The notes beneath the pieces were generated by a model that was not told the DNA's origin, searched no databases, and saw only the letters and a program-made list of their open reading frames with translations. The position numbers and the translations under genes were made by a program. A stretch of DNA of 64,000 nt, from positions 62,001-126,000 of the forward strand of contig CADCCF010000003.1 in assembly GCA_902799835.1 (NCBI GenBank), written 5' to 3'. This document shows positions 1-9,118 of this stretch, in pieces (position 1 is the stretch's first letter; every line of letters begins with the position of its first letter). Source of the DNA: an uncultured Pseudomonadota bacterium. Its GTDB lineage: Bacteria; Pseudomonadota; Alphaproteobacteria; RF32; CAG-239.

Positions 1-1
1 A

Positions 2-487
2 ACCGATAAACAAATCTTGTCTTCTCAGCAGTTGCAAAATTTATTGTTCTTGATACAAATGCATCATATCAGTAAAGAGGGACAAGTATTAATTCCTTCA
101 ATGTTTGTTTGCTATCAAGATGGTTTTTATGAGCCAACAGTTGAAGCAATACTGTCGCAAAAATTGCCCTTATTAAAACTACCGATATTAGAACAAAGAG
201 TCTCTTTGCTTTTGGAATCCGTTTGGCAAAAATATGCTCATTTGTCCGAAAAGGAATTGCTTAATTTTGTTACCTCATTGAGTTGCTGGAAAGAAACATA
301 TAGTGCCAAGGAAGATGTTATCATAAATCCTTTAGATATTGCTTCTTCTTTTTCTCTCTCTATATCCAAAGATAAAAATTTTTCTCCATCCAAAATCCGC
401 CTTTCCCAGAATGGTCCTGTACAAGTTTCACCATGGCGTCCTCGCAAGCTTGGAAACACAAACAATCTTAATAAAAAGGAAAGTTAA
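2..487 (+). CDS. Panacea (DUF4065)-like domain protein, 5' end outside window
   Basis: The frame is open to the left edge, so the gene is partial; the internal TTG at 17 is probably not its start. What is visible has the layout I associate with Panacea/GepA-type domains: a first helix (LQNLLFLIQMHHIS), a YQDGFYEPTVEA segment, then the helix pair LLESVWQKYAHLSEKEL and a WKETY motif around residue 95. Family members act as antitoxin or chaperone-like proteins in toxin-antitoxin pairs, or occur alone on phages. No toxin lies downstream; the next gene is an unrelated lipoprotein starting 2 nt later, so any partner would be upstream of the window. Assignment is by motif pattern only. Confidence 0.45.
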   Translation, partial: TDKQILSSQQLQNLLFLIQMHHISKEGQVLIPSMFVCYQDGFYEPTVEAILSQKLPLLKLPILEQRVSLLLESVWQKYAHLSEKELLNFVTSLSCWKETYSAKEDVIINPLDIASSFSLSISKDKNFSPSKIRLSQNGPVQVSPWRPRKLGNTNNLNKKES

Positions 488-489
488 TA

Positions 490-1338
490 ATGTTGAAAAA
501 ATTGGTTGTTTTTTTTAGTTTTATATTGCTTCTGTCTGCTTGTTCACAAGAAGAGGCTGAAAATCATCCTACAACTCCTTTGAGCATAACGACAGTAAAT
601 GGTGATATTCGCTTCAATGTTGAAGTTGCTCAAACTCCTGATGAATTACAAAAAGGTCTGATGTACCGCACCGAAATGCCTTTAACCAATGGCATGATTT
701 TCAGCATTTATCCTGTACGTCCGGTAGCTATGTGGATGAAAAACACCCAATTATCACTGGATATGATTTTTGTTGCTCCTGATGCCACTGTTAGCATGAT
801 TAAGGAGCATACAACTCCGCTGTCCGAAGATAGAATCATCTCCCGAGATCCTGTACGCGCTGTTATTGAAGTTCCTGCTGGTAATGTTATGCGTTATAAC
901 ATTAAAGTCGGTGATAAGGTACAACATGCCATTCTCAACAACATGACCTCCCTTTCTGAAGAACCTGAGCCAATGAATATCAATGGTCCGGTTATCCCTA
1001 AAGGTCCTAATGCTCCAGGTGATGGTCCGGTTATTCCTAAAGGCCCTAATGCTATCGGTGGCGATGGTCCGGTTATTCCTAAAGGTCCTAATGCTATCGG
1101 TGGTGATGGTCCGGTTATCCCTAAAGGTCCTAATGCTCCAGGTGATGGTCCGGTTATTCCTAAAGGTCCTAATGCTCCAGGTGATGGTCCGGTTATCCCC
1201 AAAGGTCCTAATGCTCCAGGTGATGGTCCGGTTATCCCCAAAGGTCCTAATGCTCCCGGTGATGGTCCGGTTATCCCTAAAGGTCCTAATGCACCGGTTC
1301 CGGTACCAATGCCGATTCCCGCCCCTAACGCGGAATAA
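490..1338 (+). CDS. DUF192 lipoprotein with C-terminal 13-residue repeats
   Basis: A 282-residue protein. A signal peptide ends in a lipobox (LSAC, Cys18), predicting a lipid-anchored envelope protein. Residues about 35-150 are a DUF192 domain: [33 protein letters not shown] and AVIEVPAGN are family signatures. From residue 166 the protein carries eight copies of [13 protein letters not shown] or the 14-residue variant with IGGD, ending in a Pro-rich tail. DUF192 has no agreed function; the Pro/Gly repeat is an addition and may act as an extended spacer. A good ribosome site (AAAGGAAA) precedes the ATG, two bases after the preceding stop, so the two genes may be co-transcribed. The gene ends at a strong terminator shared with ackA. 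Confidence 0.85.
   Translation: MLKKLVVFFSFILLLSACSQEEAENHPTTPLSITTVNGDIRFNVEVAQTPDELQKGLMYRTEMPLTNGMIFSIYPVRPVAMWMKNTQLSLDMIFVAPDATVSMIKEHTTPLSEDRIISRDPVRAVIEVPAGNVMRYNIKVGDKVQHAILNNMTSLSEEPEPMNINGPVIPKGPNAPGDGPVIPKGPNAIGGDGPVIPKGPNAIGGDGPVIPKGPNAPGDGPVIPKGPNAPGDGPVIPKGPNAPGDGPVIPKGPNAPGDGPVIPKGPNAPVPVPMPIPAPNAE
985..1293 (+). repeat. Tandem 39/42-bp coding repeat (eight units)
   Basis: Eight in-frame copies of a GGTCCGGTTATYCCYAAAGG unit of 39 bp, two of them 42 bp because of an extra Gly codon. Copies are nearly identical at the DNA level, indicating recent expansion or ongoing unit exchange. Copy number is probably variable between strains. Long reverse-strand and +2-frame open frames here are by-products of the repeat. 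Confidence 0.95.
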
Positions 1339-1350
1339 TTCTCAAAAAAA

Positions 1351-1381
1351 ATCCCTTGAGTTCCACTCAAGGGATTTTTTT
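1351..1381. terminator. Bidirectional terminator between DUF192 gene and ackA
   Basis: A perfect 10-bp stem (ATCCCTTGAG, loop TTCCA, CTCAAGGGAT) is followed by a T-run on the right and preceded by an A-run on the left, so it can terminate both convergent transcripts. Confidence 0.9.
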
Positions 1382-1395
1382 ATACACCAGACTGC

Positions 1396-2577
1396 TTAGA
1401 TTAATCGCAAAGTATCTTGCGCAATCATCAATTCTTCATCTGTCGGCCAGCAGAAACATCTGACTTTGGAATCTGCCGTTGAAATCTCAGCAAACTTGCC
1501 TTTGCGAGCCTTATTAGCTTCCATATCAACTTTAATACCGAGAAAAGCTAGTCTTTCCATTATCAACTGACGGATTAAAGGAGAATTTTCACCGATTCCT
1601 GCTGTGAAAATTAAGGCATCCAAACCACCGAGAGCAAATGTATAACTACCAATATATTTAACAATGTTATATACATAAACATCCATTCCGACAACCGAAG
1701 TTCCTTTTCCTTCAACATAAGTATCTTCAACTTCACGCATATCCGGATAGCCTGTCAAGCCGTACATGCCGCTCTTTTTATTAAGCAAATTATTTACTTC
1801 ATCAACACTCAACCCTTGCGTTTTCAACAAATGCAAAGGAATATATGCATCAATATCGCCCGAACGTGTACCCATCACAATACCCGACAACGGAGTAAAT
1901 CCCATCGATGTGTCTATACATTTCCCATCTTTAATTGCTGATAGTGATGCCCCATTGCCTAAATGGCAAACAACAATTTTTTTGCCCTTTCCCAAGAGCT
2001 TTTCTGCTTCTTGCGCAATATAACGGTGCGATGTTCCATGCATACCATAGCGACGAATTTGGTGTTTTTCATATTGTTCCAAAGGCAGTCCGTAAAGAAA
2101 GGCTTCTTTGGGCATAGTCTGGTGGAAAGCCGTATCAAAAACCGCCACCTGCGGAACATTCCCCAACAAACTGCTTATCGCCTTAATTCCGGTGACTGCT
2201 GCCGGATTGTGCAATGGAGCCAAAGAGGATAATTCAGCAATTTGTTCCAAAACTTTCTCGTCAATTAATACGGAATTTTTGAAAATCTCACCACCATGTA
2301 CTACACGATGACCTACTGCAGAAATTTCTTTCAAATCACTGATAGCACCATTCAATAATAAATTAAAAACTTCACGCAAAGCAACTTCGTGATTCGGCAA
2401 ATCTTTTTCAATTTCTTTCTTTTCGCCATCAGCGTACTTAATACTAACCTTTGAACCATCGATTCCAATTCGCTCAGCCAAACCTTTTGCCACTACATCA
2501 TAATTATCGCCTTCAACATTAAAAAGCTGATACTTTAATGAAGAAGAACCTGAATTTATTACCAATACTTTTTCCAT
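1396..2577 (-). CDS. ackA: Acetate kinase
   Basis: A 393-residue acetate kinase, the usual family length. It interconverts acetyl phosphate plus ADP and acetate plus ATP in the cytoplasm. Motifs visible in order: NSGSSSLKYQL at the N-terminus, VGHRVVHGG, VFDTAFHQTMP, YGMHGTSHRY, HLGNGASL, TPLSGIVMGTRSGDID and FTAGIGENS. It lies 35 nt downstream of pta on the same strand with its own AAAGGAT ribosome site, so the two form the standard acetate-production operon, giving substrate-level ATP during fermentation. Identification is secure. Confidence 0.97.
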   Translation of the reverse strand: MEKVLVINSGSSSLKYQLFNVEGDNYDVVAKGLAERIGIDGSKVSIKYADGEKKEIEKDLPNHEVALREVFNLLLNGAISDLKEISAVGHRVVHGGEIFKNSVLIDEKVLEQIAELSSLAPLHNPAAVTGIKAISSLLGNVPQVAVFDTAFHQTMPKEAFLYGLPLEQYEKHQIRRYGMHGTSHRYIAQEAEKLLGKGKKIVVCHLGNGASLSAIKDGKCIDTSMGFTPLSGIVMGTRSGDIDAYIPLHLLKTQGLSVDEVNNLLNKKSGMYGLTGYPDMREVEDTYVEGKGTSVVGMDVYVYNIVKYIGSYTFALGGLDALIFTAGIGENSPLIRQLIMERLAFLGIKVDMEANKARKGKFAEISTADSKVRCFCWPTDEELMIAQDTLRLI

Positions 2578-2612
2578 ATATTCTATCCTTTAACTTAAAT
2601 TATTAATTCAAA

Positions 2613-3605
2613 CTAACTGGCCTGTACTGCCGTGATAGCAATAGCCCCGATAATATCTTCGGGTGAGCAACCACGTGATAAGTCATTAATCGGACCATTT
2701 AAACCCTGCAAAATAGGACCATAAGCCTCATAACCGCCCAATCTCTGTACCAATTTATAGGCAATATTTCCGGCATTCAAATCAGGGAAAATTAAAACCT
2801 TAGCATGACCGGCAACTTCACTGCCCGGAGCTTTTGACTTAGCCACGCTATCAACCAAAGCTGCATCCGCTTGTAATTCACCATCTACCTTAACACCCAA
2901 GTTGGCAAATTCACCGGCAGCTAATTCTTTCGCTAATTTAGTGGCATTTTGCACTTTTTCCACCAACTCACCTTTAGCTGACCCATAAGTCGAATAACTC
3001 AGCATCGCAACATCAGGGGTAATACCGAATTGAACAGCTGTTTGTGCTGACTGCATGGCAATATTTGCCAAACCTTTTTCGTCCGGATTCGGAGTAAGGC
3101 CGCTGTCGGCAAATATAAAGGTTTTATCATCTTTGCTCATAAAGAAAAATGCCGAAACTGCCATATCTTTACGAGCAGACTTAATAACTTGCAAAGCCGG
3201 ACGCACAGTATCAGCAGTTGAATGAGCCGCACCGGAAACCATTCCGTCACATGCTTTTGTCTTTATCATCAATGTACCGAAATAATTGGAATTTTGAGCC
3301 ATTTTGTAAGCTTCTTCCTCGCTAACCCCTTTATCTTTGCGTAATTCATAAAACAAGGAAGCGTATTCCTGCAACTTGTCAGACTTCAATGGATTAATAA
3401 TTGTAATACCATCCAAACTCCAACCTTTCTCGGCAAACTTTGTCTTAATTTCGTCTTCATTTCCCAAGACAATAATCTTGGCAATTTTTTCTTTTGTTGC
3501 AATATAGGCAGCCTCCAAAACTCTGATATCTTCACCTTCCGGTAAAACTATTGTTTTATATGCCGCCTTGGCTTTAGCAATAACTCCGTCAATAAATTTA
3601 GTCAT
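2613..3605 (-). CDS. pta: Phosphate acetyltransferase
   Basis: A 330-residue short-form phosphotransacetylase (acetyl-CoA plus phosphate to acetyl phosphate plus CoA). Family motifs are [14 protein letters not shown] near the N-terminus, [34 protein letters not shown] and the C-terminal [19 protein letters not shown] with [17 protein letters not shown]. It lacks the N-terminal regulatory DRTGG part of the long enterobacterial enzyme, as is common. It is the first gene of the pta-ackA operon, with AAAGGG upstream of its ATG. Confidence 0.97.
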   Translation of the reverse strand: MTKFIDGVIAKAKAAYKTIVLPEGEDIRVLEAAYIATKEKIAKIIVLGNEDEIKTKFAEKGWSLDGITIINPLKSDKLQEYASLFYELRKDKGVSEEEAYKMAQNSNYFGTLMIKTKACDGMVSGAAHSTADTVRPALQVIKSARKDMAVSAFFFMSKDDKTFIFADSGLTPNPDEKGLANIAMQSAQTAVQFGITPDVAMLSYSTYGSAKGELVEKVQNATKLAKELAAGEFANLGVKVDGELQADAALVDSVAKSKAPGSEVAGHAKVLIFPDLNAGNIAYKLVQRLGGYEAYGPILQGLNGPINDLSRGCSPEDIIGAIAITAVQAS

Positions 3606-3674
3606 TTTTTTACCCTTTCTTCAAAACATTTTATTGTAATAAACAACTTTCTTATCCAAAAGTCAAAATATCTT

Positions 3675-3703
3675 TTGCCAAATTGGATAAAGTATATTAT
3701 ATC
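3675..3703 (+). promoter_or_regulatory. Candidate promoter for ndk
   Basis: TTGCCA, 17 nt, TATATC, ending about 34 nt before the ndk start codon. Identified by eye from hexamer similarity and spacing only. Confidence 0.35.
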
Positions 3704-3736
3704 TTCATTAAATTAACCAAATTTAGGAGACAAATC

Positions 3737-4150
3737 ATGGAAAGAACCTTATCTATTATTAAACCTGATGCTACAAAGCGCAACCTTATTGGTGCCATTA
3801 ATAAAATGATTGAAGAAGCCGGCCTCAAAATTGTTGCCCAAAAAATGATATGGCTGTCGCGCGAGCAAGCTTGTGCCTTTTATGCTGAGCATGAAGGCAA
3901 ATCTTTTTATGAGAATCTCGTCAACCTGATGAGCTCGGCTCCGATTGTAGTTCAAGTTTTGGAAGCTGAAGACGCCATTACTCGCTATCGCAAAGTCATG
4001 GGTACGACCAATCCTGATTTGGCCGAAGAAGGAACCATCAGAAAAACTTTTGCTTTGGCTATGGATAAAAACTCCGTACATGGTTCGGATTCTCCGGCCA
4101 GCGCCGCCCGTGAAATCAGCTTTTTCTTCTCACAAACCGAAATTTTTTAA
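3737..4150 (+). CDS. ndk: Nucleoside diphosphate kinase
   Basis: The 137-residue form starting at ATG 3737 fits the family length; AGGAGA sits 6 nt upstream, whereas a longer in-frame start at 3683 lacks a ribosome site and adds non-conserved residues. The enzyme transfers the gamma phosphate of ATP to other nucleoside diphosphates through a phosphohistidine. Visible signatures: [11 protein letters not shown], the [13 protein letters not shown] segment, and the active-site NSVHGSDS with the catalytic His. It directly precedes a DUF2066 gene and a PerM-family permease on the same strand and may be co-transcribed with them. Confidence 0.97.
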   Translation: MERTLSIIKPDATKRNLIGAINKMIEEAGLKIVAQKMIWLSREQACAFYAEHEGKSFYENLVNLMSSAPIVVQVLEAEDAITRYRKVMGTTNPDLAEEGTIRKTFALAMDKNSVHGSDSPASAAREISFFFSQTEIF

Positions 4151-4165
4151 TTGGGAGATACCACT

Positions 4166-5218
4166 TTGCACAAATTATTTGGTTGTTTTTTAATCAGCTG
4201 TCTTTTGTTATGTTCTTTGGCGCAAGCTCAAGAAGATTACAGTGTTAACATCAAAGTTGATGTTACTGATCAAGATGCCGCCGTTGCACGAGAAAAAGCT
4301 ATTGCCGGTGCTTCAAGATCAGCAGTTATGGCTGCGGTAAAGCACATGACTGACAAAGATGGCGTTGAAAAATTTTCTGAAATGAATAACAATCAAATAA
4401 TTAACTTTGTCAAAGAAACCTCTGTTTCTGATGAAAAAACATCGACCAATCGCTATATGGCCAATTTGCATTTGGTTGTTAACAATGCTCTGTTGCAAGC
4501 TTACATGCAGGAACGCCAAATAACCATTTTTGATAAGATTATACCTTCCGTGGTTATTATTCCGACACTCAGCAATTTCAAGGGAGATACCCCTATGCTG
4601 TGGGAACTGGAAAACACATGGAAACAAGCTTGGGATAATAATTCTCTTACATCTTCCGTCAATCTTGCCGTGTTAAAAGACAGTTCGGGTAACATTTCAA
4701 CCATCTCTGCTCAACAGGCTAACGATTTGGATAGTGAAACCCTTAAAGAAATCAAACAGCTCAATGCCGGCGATGATGTTTTTGTTCTTGCCGCAACTTA
4801 TGACGGCATTGACGGGCTGGATATTGCCATATCCTCACTATCCGGCTATCGTGAAAAAATTCATATTAATGGTGTAAAATCCGAAGAACAGCAACTGTTT
4901 AACCAAGCCATTGCTGAGATAATTCCCCTGATTGAAGAATATATGTCGTCTTTTGGTTTGGAGCAGACTAATCAAGGAAATGAAATAACTGTTCTCTTTC
5001 CTTTTAATGGGTTGGGAGATTGGGTTGCTGCCGAACAGAAAATTAAATCCATTGAAGCCGTCTCTGACCTACAAGTACAGGCCTTCTCCCCCGGAAAAGC
5101 GCAATTTATCGTGCACTATCAAGGCGACTTGGATGATCTTATTAACTCTTTTAAGTCATCTGGCTACGACCTGGAAGAAAGCGGCAATTACATGGTAATG
5201 AGTTATATTGGAGATTAA
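4166..5218 (+). CDS. DUF2066 domain exported protein
   Basis: I choose the TTG at 4166 (350 residues) because GGGAGA lies 7 nt upstream and translation then begins with a clean signal peptide (LHKLFGCFLISCLLLCSLAQAQ). The mature N-terminal half shows the DUF2066 pattern: VNIKVDVTDQDAAVAREKAI, repeated Ala-rich helix, then a TSTNRYMANLHLVVNN strand. Function is unknown. In many alphaproteobacteria a DUF2066 gene precedes a PerM/AI-2E permease gene; the same arrangement is seen here, with 3 nt between the genes, which supports both the call and co-transcription. Confidence 0.7.
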   Translation: MHKLFGCFLISCLLLCSLAQAQEDYSVNIKVDVTDQDAAVAREKAIAGASRSAVMAAVKHMTDKDGVEKFSEMNNNQIINFVKETSVSDEKTSTNRYMANLHLVVNNALLQAYMQERQITIFDKIIPSVVIIPTLSNFKGDTPMLWELENTWKQAWDNNSLTSSVNLAVLKDSSGNISTISAQQANDLDSETLKEIKQLNAGDDVFVLAATYDGIDGLDIAISSLSGYREKIHINGVKSEEQQLFNQAIAEIIPLIEEYMSSFGLEQTNQGNEITVLFPFNGLGDWVAAEQKIKSIEAVSDLQVQAFSPGKAQFIVHYQGDLDDLINSFKSSGYDLEESGNYMVMSYIGD

Positions 5219-5221
5219 ATT

Positions 5222-6280
5222 ATGTTCAAATCATCCAATCGCAATCTTTCTTTTTGGTTAATCATATTAGTTATTTTTCTTTGTTTAACCTATGCTTTGC
5301 GCTCAATCTTACTTCCATTTGTTTTAGGATGTTTAATCGGTTATTTATTTGATCCGCTTGTTGACAAGCTGGAAAAACACAAAATCAATCGCACAATTGC
5401 TTCGTGTATAGTATTACTTTCGATTACATTAATAACCATTGCGGCTATAGTTGCATTTGCCTATTTTACTGAGCAACAAATTGCCGTATTTATTAAAGGG
5501 ATTCCCCATTATTTATCATTATTACAATCAAAATTTTCACCGTTGCTCAATATATTGCAAGAAAATTTCCCTGATTTAGATGAAGAGGCAGTTGTAGAAT
5601 ATTTGCAAAATAACTCTGCAAACACATTAACACTAGTGGGAAAAGCATTGCAAAAAATTATCAATGAAAGCTATGCTTTGTTGAACATTATTTCGCTTTT
5701 GTTGATTACTCCGGTGGTAGCTTTCTACATGTTGCTGGACTGGCCGGCGTTTATTCGTAGTACTGATGAACTCTTACCCAAGAAATATAAAAAAGACATC
5801 CGCGAACAAGCCAAAGCTGCTGATAAGATTATCTCATCTTTTATTCGCGGTCAAATCAGCGTTTGTCTCATTTTAGGAACATATTATGCCGTTGGGTTGA
5901 GTATTGTCGGACTTGACTTAGGCTTGTTGGTTGGGCTTATTGCCGGCATCATATCATTTATACCCTATGTAGGCTCAATTACCGGCTTTATACTCAGCAT
6001 GGGCATAGCTTTTGCCCAATTTGACACTATTACCCCTATTTTGGAAGTAGCCTTTGTATTTCTTTCCGGTCAATTTATAGAAGGTAATTTCTTAACTCCG
6101 AAATTGGTTGGTGATTCGGTTGATCTTCATCCGGTATGGATTATGCTGGCCTTGTTAGCCGGCGGTGTTTTATTAGGCTTTTTAGGAATGATAATTGCAG
6201 TTCCTATGGCGGCGGTCATTGGTGTTCTGTTGCGCTTCGCTATCGCCAAATACAAACAAAGTCCTCTTTACAAAAGTTGA
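5222..6280 (+). CDS. AI-2E/PerM family membrane permease
   Basis: A 352-residue integral membrane protein with paired N-terminal helices (about residues 10-50), a third near 60-85, a soluble segment, then four to five C-terminal helices. Conserved segments include RSILLPFVLGCLIGYLFDPLVD, SLLLITPVVAFYMLLDW, SFIRGQISVCLILGTYYAVGL and IPYVGSITGF followed by LTPKLVGDSVDLHPVWIMLAL, all typical of the family (TqsA, YdiK, PerM). Members are proposed exporters of small molecules or ion antiporters; the substrate here cannot be told. The gene follows the DUF2066 gene by 3 nt. Confidence 0.9.
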   Translation: MFKSSNRNLSFWLIILVIFLCLTYALRSILLPFVLGCLIGYLFDPLVDKLEKHKINRTIASCIVLLSITLITIAAIVAFAYFTEQQIAVFIKGIPHYLSLLQSKFSPLLNILQENFPDLDEEAVVEYLQNNSANTLTLVGKALQKIINESYALLNIISLLLITPVVAFYMLLDWPAFIRSTDELLPKKYKKDIREQAKAADKIISSFIRGQISVCLILGTYYAVGLSIVGLDLGLLVGLIAGIISFIPYVGSITGFILSMGIAFAQFDTITPILEVAFVFLSGQFIEGNFLTPKLVGDSVDLHPVWIMLALLAGGVLLGFLGMIIAVPMAAVIGVLLRFAIAKYKQSPLYKS

Positions 6281-6970
6281 TTACTTATTGTTTTTGTAAA
6301 ATTCTTTGCGTTCGCGTCGCGGTTTCCCCCACAAATTACCGATACCATTGATCGGTTGATTTTTTCCTCGCAACGGAAAATTAAAATTGCGGCGCAGGAA
6401 CAATGAAGTTGCTTTGGTAAAGTTATTCATCGGGCAACAGCCGTAAAAATCCACCTGCAACAAATCGGCATCTTTTAACAATTTCATCATCTGCTGGTAT
6501 TCGGCTGAGTTGTTAACCCTATCGCTGTCATCAACAATAATCATTCCGCCATCGGCCAATAGCGACAAGGCTTTTTGTGCGCATTGCAATCTTCTGATAC
6601 CATCAATTACGATCACATCACAAACTTTATTCAATGCATTTTCATAAGCTTCATCTGGCGCGGTTAAGACAATTTCCAAATTATCAAATTGCAGTTCTTT
6701 ATGCCAACGTTCATACCATTTTTCATCATTCTCGATAGCTTTTACGTTTTGCGCTCTTTTCGCCCAAAAGGCGCAAGAATATCCGCAACCGAATTCACCA
6801 ATTTGCTTATGGCTGTAATCAAATTGTTGCAAATATTCTATTGCCGGATAGGTGTACCAAGGCAACGGCTCGCCGTTTTTATCAACGCAAATCTGTTCAT
6901 CAATTGTGCGAAAAATTGCATATTCATCGCGCCACAATTCAATAAATTTGGCAAACTTTTGACTATCCAT
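6281..6970 (-). CDS. Class I SAM-dependent methyltransferase-like protein
   Basis: A 229-residue form from ATG 6970 (a GAGGG site lies 13-14 nt upstream; an in-frame ATG at 7000 lacks one). The fold signature is motif I IGEFGCGYSCAFWAKRA near residue 58, an acidic KAIENDEKWYERW strand end, then CDVIVIDGIRRLQCAQKAL and GGMIIVDDSDR. This order matches small-molecule O-methyltransferase-like Rossmann proteins, but the substrate is unknown. It converges on the permease gene, with stop codons directly abutting (6280/6281) and no terminator between them. Confidence 0.6.
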   Translation of the reverse strand: MDSQKFAKFIELWRDEYAIFRTIDEQICVDKNGEPLPWYTYPAIEYLQQFDYSHKQIGEFGCGYSCAFWAKRAQNVKAIENDEKWYERWHKELQFDNLEIVLTAPDEAYENALNKVCDVIVIDGIRRLQCAQKALSLLADGGMIIVDDSDRVNNSAEYQQMMKLLKDADLLQVDFYGCCPMNNFTKATSLFLRRNFNFPLRGKNQPINGIGNLWGKPRRERKEFYKNNK

Positions 6971-7052
6971 AGTGTTATATTTTCCCTCATTGAAAAACAT
7001 TTTGTGACACTTATATCATAAATGCATTCAAAAATAAACAGGAGATTTTATA

Positions 7053-7274
7053 ATGGCAAATGGATTACGCACTACTTCATTAGTTTTAACCATAATCGGC
7101 GGTCTCAATTGGGGATTGGTCGGATTGTTTGACTTTGACTTGGTAGCATTTCTCTTTGGACCTTTGAGCATGCTCAGTCGCATAGTCTATGTTTTGGTAG
7201 CATTGTCAGCCATAACTTTGGCCTTTATGCCGTCCTGCTCACTCAAAGAAATCATTGAGCACAAAATGAACTAA
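7053..7274 (+). CDS. DUF378 small membrane protein
   Basis: A 73-residue protein with two transmembrane helices (about residues 8-28 and 42-60) and the DUF378 signature GGLNWGLVGLFDFDLVAFLFG. AGGAGA lies upstream of the ATG. Members occur in many bacteria as monocistronic genes of unknown function. It has its own terminator immediately downstream. Confidence 0.88.
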   Translation: MANGLRTTSLVLTIIGGLNWGLVGLFDFDLVAFLFGPLSMLSRIVYVLVALSAITLAFMPSCSLKEIIEHKMN

Positions 7275-7296
7275 GCCAACAATATACTAAAAAAAC

Positions 7297-7327
7297 AAGC
7301 CGCTTTTGTAAGCGGCTTTATTTTTTA
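7297..7327. terminator. Terminator after DUF378 gene
   Basis: A 9-bp stem (AAGCCGCTT, 4-nt loop, AAGCGGCTT) is followed by a T-rich run and preceded by an A-run; it can serve both convergent genes. Confidence 0.88.
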
Positions 7328-7792
7328 TCTTTGTTCAATAGCATCCTCTATCTCGGCTTTCAATCGGCGAGGGTTTTTAACATTCTCAAACACCACTCGC
7401 AATCTTCCCCCCGATCCGGCACTGGTAAAGCATATATTGCCGAAATTTAAGAGCCTTCCCATCACGCTTTGTTCAACCTCAATACCGGTCAGAGCAATAT
7501 TTCTCATCTCATCACCATCGGACGCAATAACTCCCTTACGCAAAACCACTCTTTTGTTGGTTACTGCCATTTCTCTGCATTTGACATACATTATACCCGA
7601 AGCCGCATAAACCAACAATCCGACTGCAATAATCCAAAGGCCATGATCGGTCAGCGACAACAATACATCTATTGCAATCAAAATGATAGCCCCAAAAATT
7701 GCCGTAATCGGCAAAGCAAAATTAATCCAATGCAATTCCGGTGTTATCAAAATCACTTCATCATTTTGCAAAGTATCTTCTACATACGACAT
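7325..7792 (-). CDS. Bacterial PH domain membrane protein
   Basis: A 155-residue protein with two hydrophobic helices (about residues 25-45 and 52-70) followed by a bacterial PH (YdbS/DUF304-like) domain: REMAVTNKRVVLRKGVIASDGDEMRNIAL then VEQSVMGRLLNFGNICFTSAG. Members are membrane-anchored and of unclear role. Three nt separate it from the stop of recX upstream, so the two are probably co-transcribed. Confidence 0.8.
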   Translation of the reverse strand: MSYVEDTLQNDEVILITPELHWINFALPITAIFGAIILIAIDVLLSLTDHGLWIIAVGLLVYAASGIMYVKCREMAVTNKRVVLRKGVIASDGDEMRNIALTGIEVEQSVMGRLLNFGNICFTSAGSGGRLRVVFENVKNPRRLKAEIEDAIEQR

Positions 7793-7795
7793 TAT

Positions 7796-8329
7796 CTAAC
7801 CCTCCTTGTTTTCTAAAACACTGATTGCCACATCATAATCAAAACCTGCCCGCACCAAAATTGCCAAATCTTTCGACCGCCGTTCACGTCTTTTAGCCTC
7901 ATCCGGCTCAAACGGACCGATTTTTTTCTTCTTTGCCAGTTTCATCGCCGCATCATAAGGATTATAGTCTTGGAGATTCAACAGGCGCAAAGTTATTTTT
8001 TCATCAACACCTTTTTCTTTCATCTTGCCCAAGACATAGCGCGGTGACTTTCCGGCGGCCAAATAATCGCGCACCTTAAAGGAGGCAAAACGCTCATCAT
8101 CGACATAATGTTTCGCCTCAAAATCATCCAACAGACTTTCCACCCACTCATAGGCTTGCGACTTGTCAAATTCCTTATCCTGATAGGCATAAGCGTCAAT
8201 CCGACGGCGCAACACGGTCTTTAGCCCAAATCTGGTAGTTTCAAAGCGTTTCAAATAATACAGTGCAATATTCTTAAGTCGCACGGGAGTGATTTTTTTC
8301 AAAACTTTTTTACGAACCACGGTTTCCAT
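7796..8329 (-). CDS. recX: RecX-family regulatory protein
   Basis: A 177-residue protein built of the three-helix RecX repeats: VRLKNIALYYLKRFETTRFGLKTVLRRRI, then VESLLDDFEAKHYVDDERFASFKVRDYLAAGKSPRYVLGKMKEKGV split between two modules, and a C-terminal RSKDLAILVRAGFDYDVAISVL. RecX modulates RecA filaments; recA is not in the window. AAAGGAAAA precedes the ATG. The N-terminus is rich in Lys and Arg, consistent with nucleic-acid or RecA-filament contact. Confidence 0.88.
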   Translation of the reverse strand: METVVRKKVLKKITPVRLKNIALYYLKRFETTRFGLKTVLRRRIDAYAYQDKEFDKSQAYEWVESLLDDFEAKHYVDDERFASFKVRDYLAAGKSPRYVLGKMKEKGVDEKITLRLLNLQDYNPYDAAMKLAKKKKIGPFEPDEAKRRERRSKDLAILVRAGFDYDVAISVLENKEG

Positions 8330-8497
8330 TATTTTTTCCTTTTATCACATGCAATGATATAAGCTATTTTAGCGCCGCGCCATAATTTTTTTTGTTGTTG
8401 TGTATGATTGTTTTTTTAATGATACGATTAACCTCTTATTAAATATTATATATTATATTAGTCATACAGTAGTGGATTAACTTGTGGACAAACACCA

Positions 8498-9118
8498 ATG
8501 ATTAAAGCAAAGAAGGTCTTGTTTAGTTTTATCGCTGCCGCATCGCTCAGTGCTTGCGGAACGATGTATGGAACAGCTGAAGACGAAGTTACGCAGTACA
8601 AAGAGCCTCGTTTTCAAGATATGCCACCGATTGAATTAAAGGTCAATCGGGTTGATGTATCTTCTGAGTTTACCCCAACCTTTACCCGTCCGCATGTTGA
8701 GCACTTGCTTCCGGTATCGGTTGAAAAATCGGCGACCTTGTGGGCGCATGACCGTCTGAAAGCGGCTGATTTTTCGACATCAAGAATTGCCGAAGTAACC
8801 ATCAAAGACGCTTCGGTAACCGAAGAGCTGGAAGCCGGCAGTCAAATTTTTGAACAAGACAAGGTAAAATATTCAACTCGTTTGGTTGTCAGTGTCAAAG
8901 TTACCGATCCGCAAACTTTGGCTCAAGCCTCGACTGAGGTTGAAGCTTGGCGCACTCTGACCATTCCGGCAGCCACAGACATTGCCGGCAAAGAGCAATA
9001 TTGGAATTCCATGGTTGAAAAATTGATGAACGACTTCAACGAGCGGATGACCTCCAACATTCACCAATATTTGAGTCCGTTTGTCCTCAATCAGGAACTG
9101 GTTCCGACCTATTACTAA
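8498..9118 (+). CDS. Conserved lipoprotein, function unknown
   Basis: A 206-residue protein with a signal peptide and lipobox (LSAC, Cys20). The mature part has a conserved-looking start (IELKVNRVDVSSEFTPTF), a helical WAHDRLKAADF segment and an EVEAWRTLTIP segment, and ends in a helix before LSPFVLNQELVPTYY. I recognise no domain with a known role. Its stop overlaps the stop of the convergent ApaG-like gene by 4 nt, with no terminator between them. Confidence 0.7.
   Translation: MIKAKKVLFSFIAAASLSACGTMYGTAEDEVTQYKEPRFQDMPPIELKVNRVDVSSEFTPTFTRPHVEHLLPVSVEKSATLWAHDRLKAADFSTSRIAEVTIKDASVTEELEAGSQIFEQDKVKYSTRLVVSVKVTDPQTLAQASTEVEAWRTLTIPAATDIAGKEQYWNSMVEKLMNDFNERMTSNIHQYLSPFVLNQELVPTYY

Noticed and set aside
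985..1293. CRISPR-like array
   Set aside because: The repeats are contiguous coding units with no unique spacers and no cas genes nearby.
894..1399. Long open frames on the minus strand and in another plus frame across the DUF192 repeat
   Set aside because: They arise from the tandem 39/42-bp repeat, whose length keeps all frames open; neither has a ribosome site or a plausible protein.
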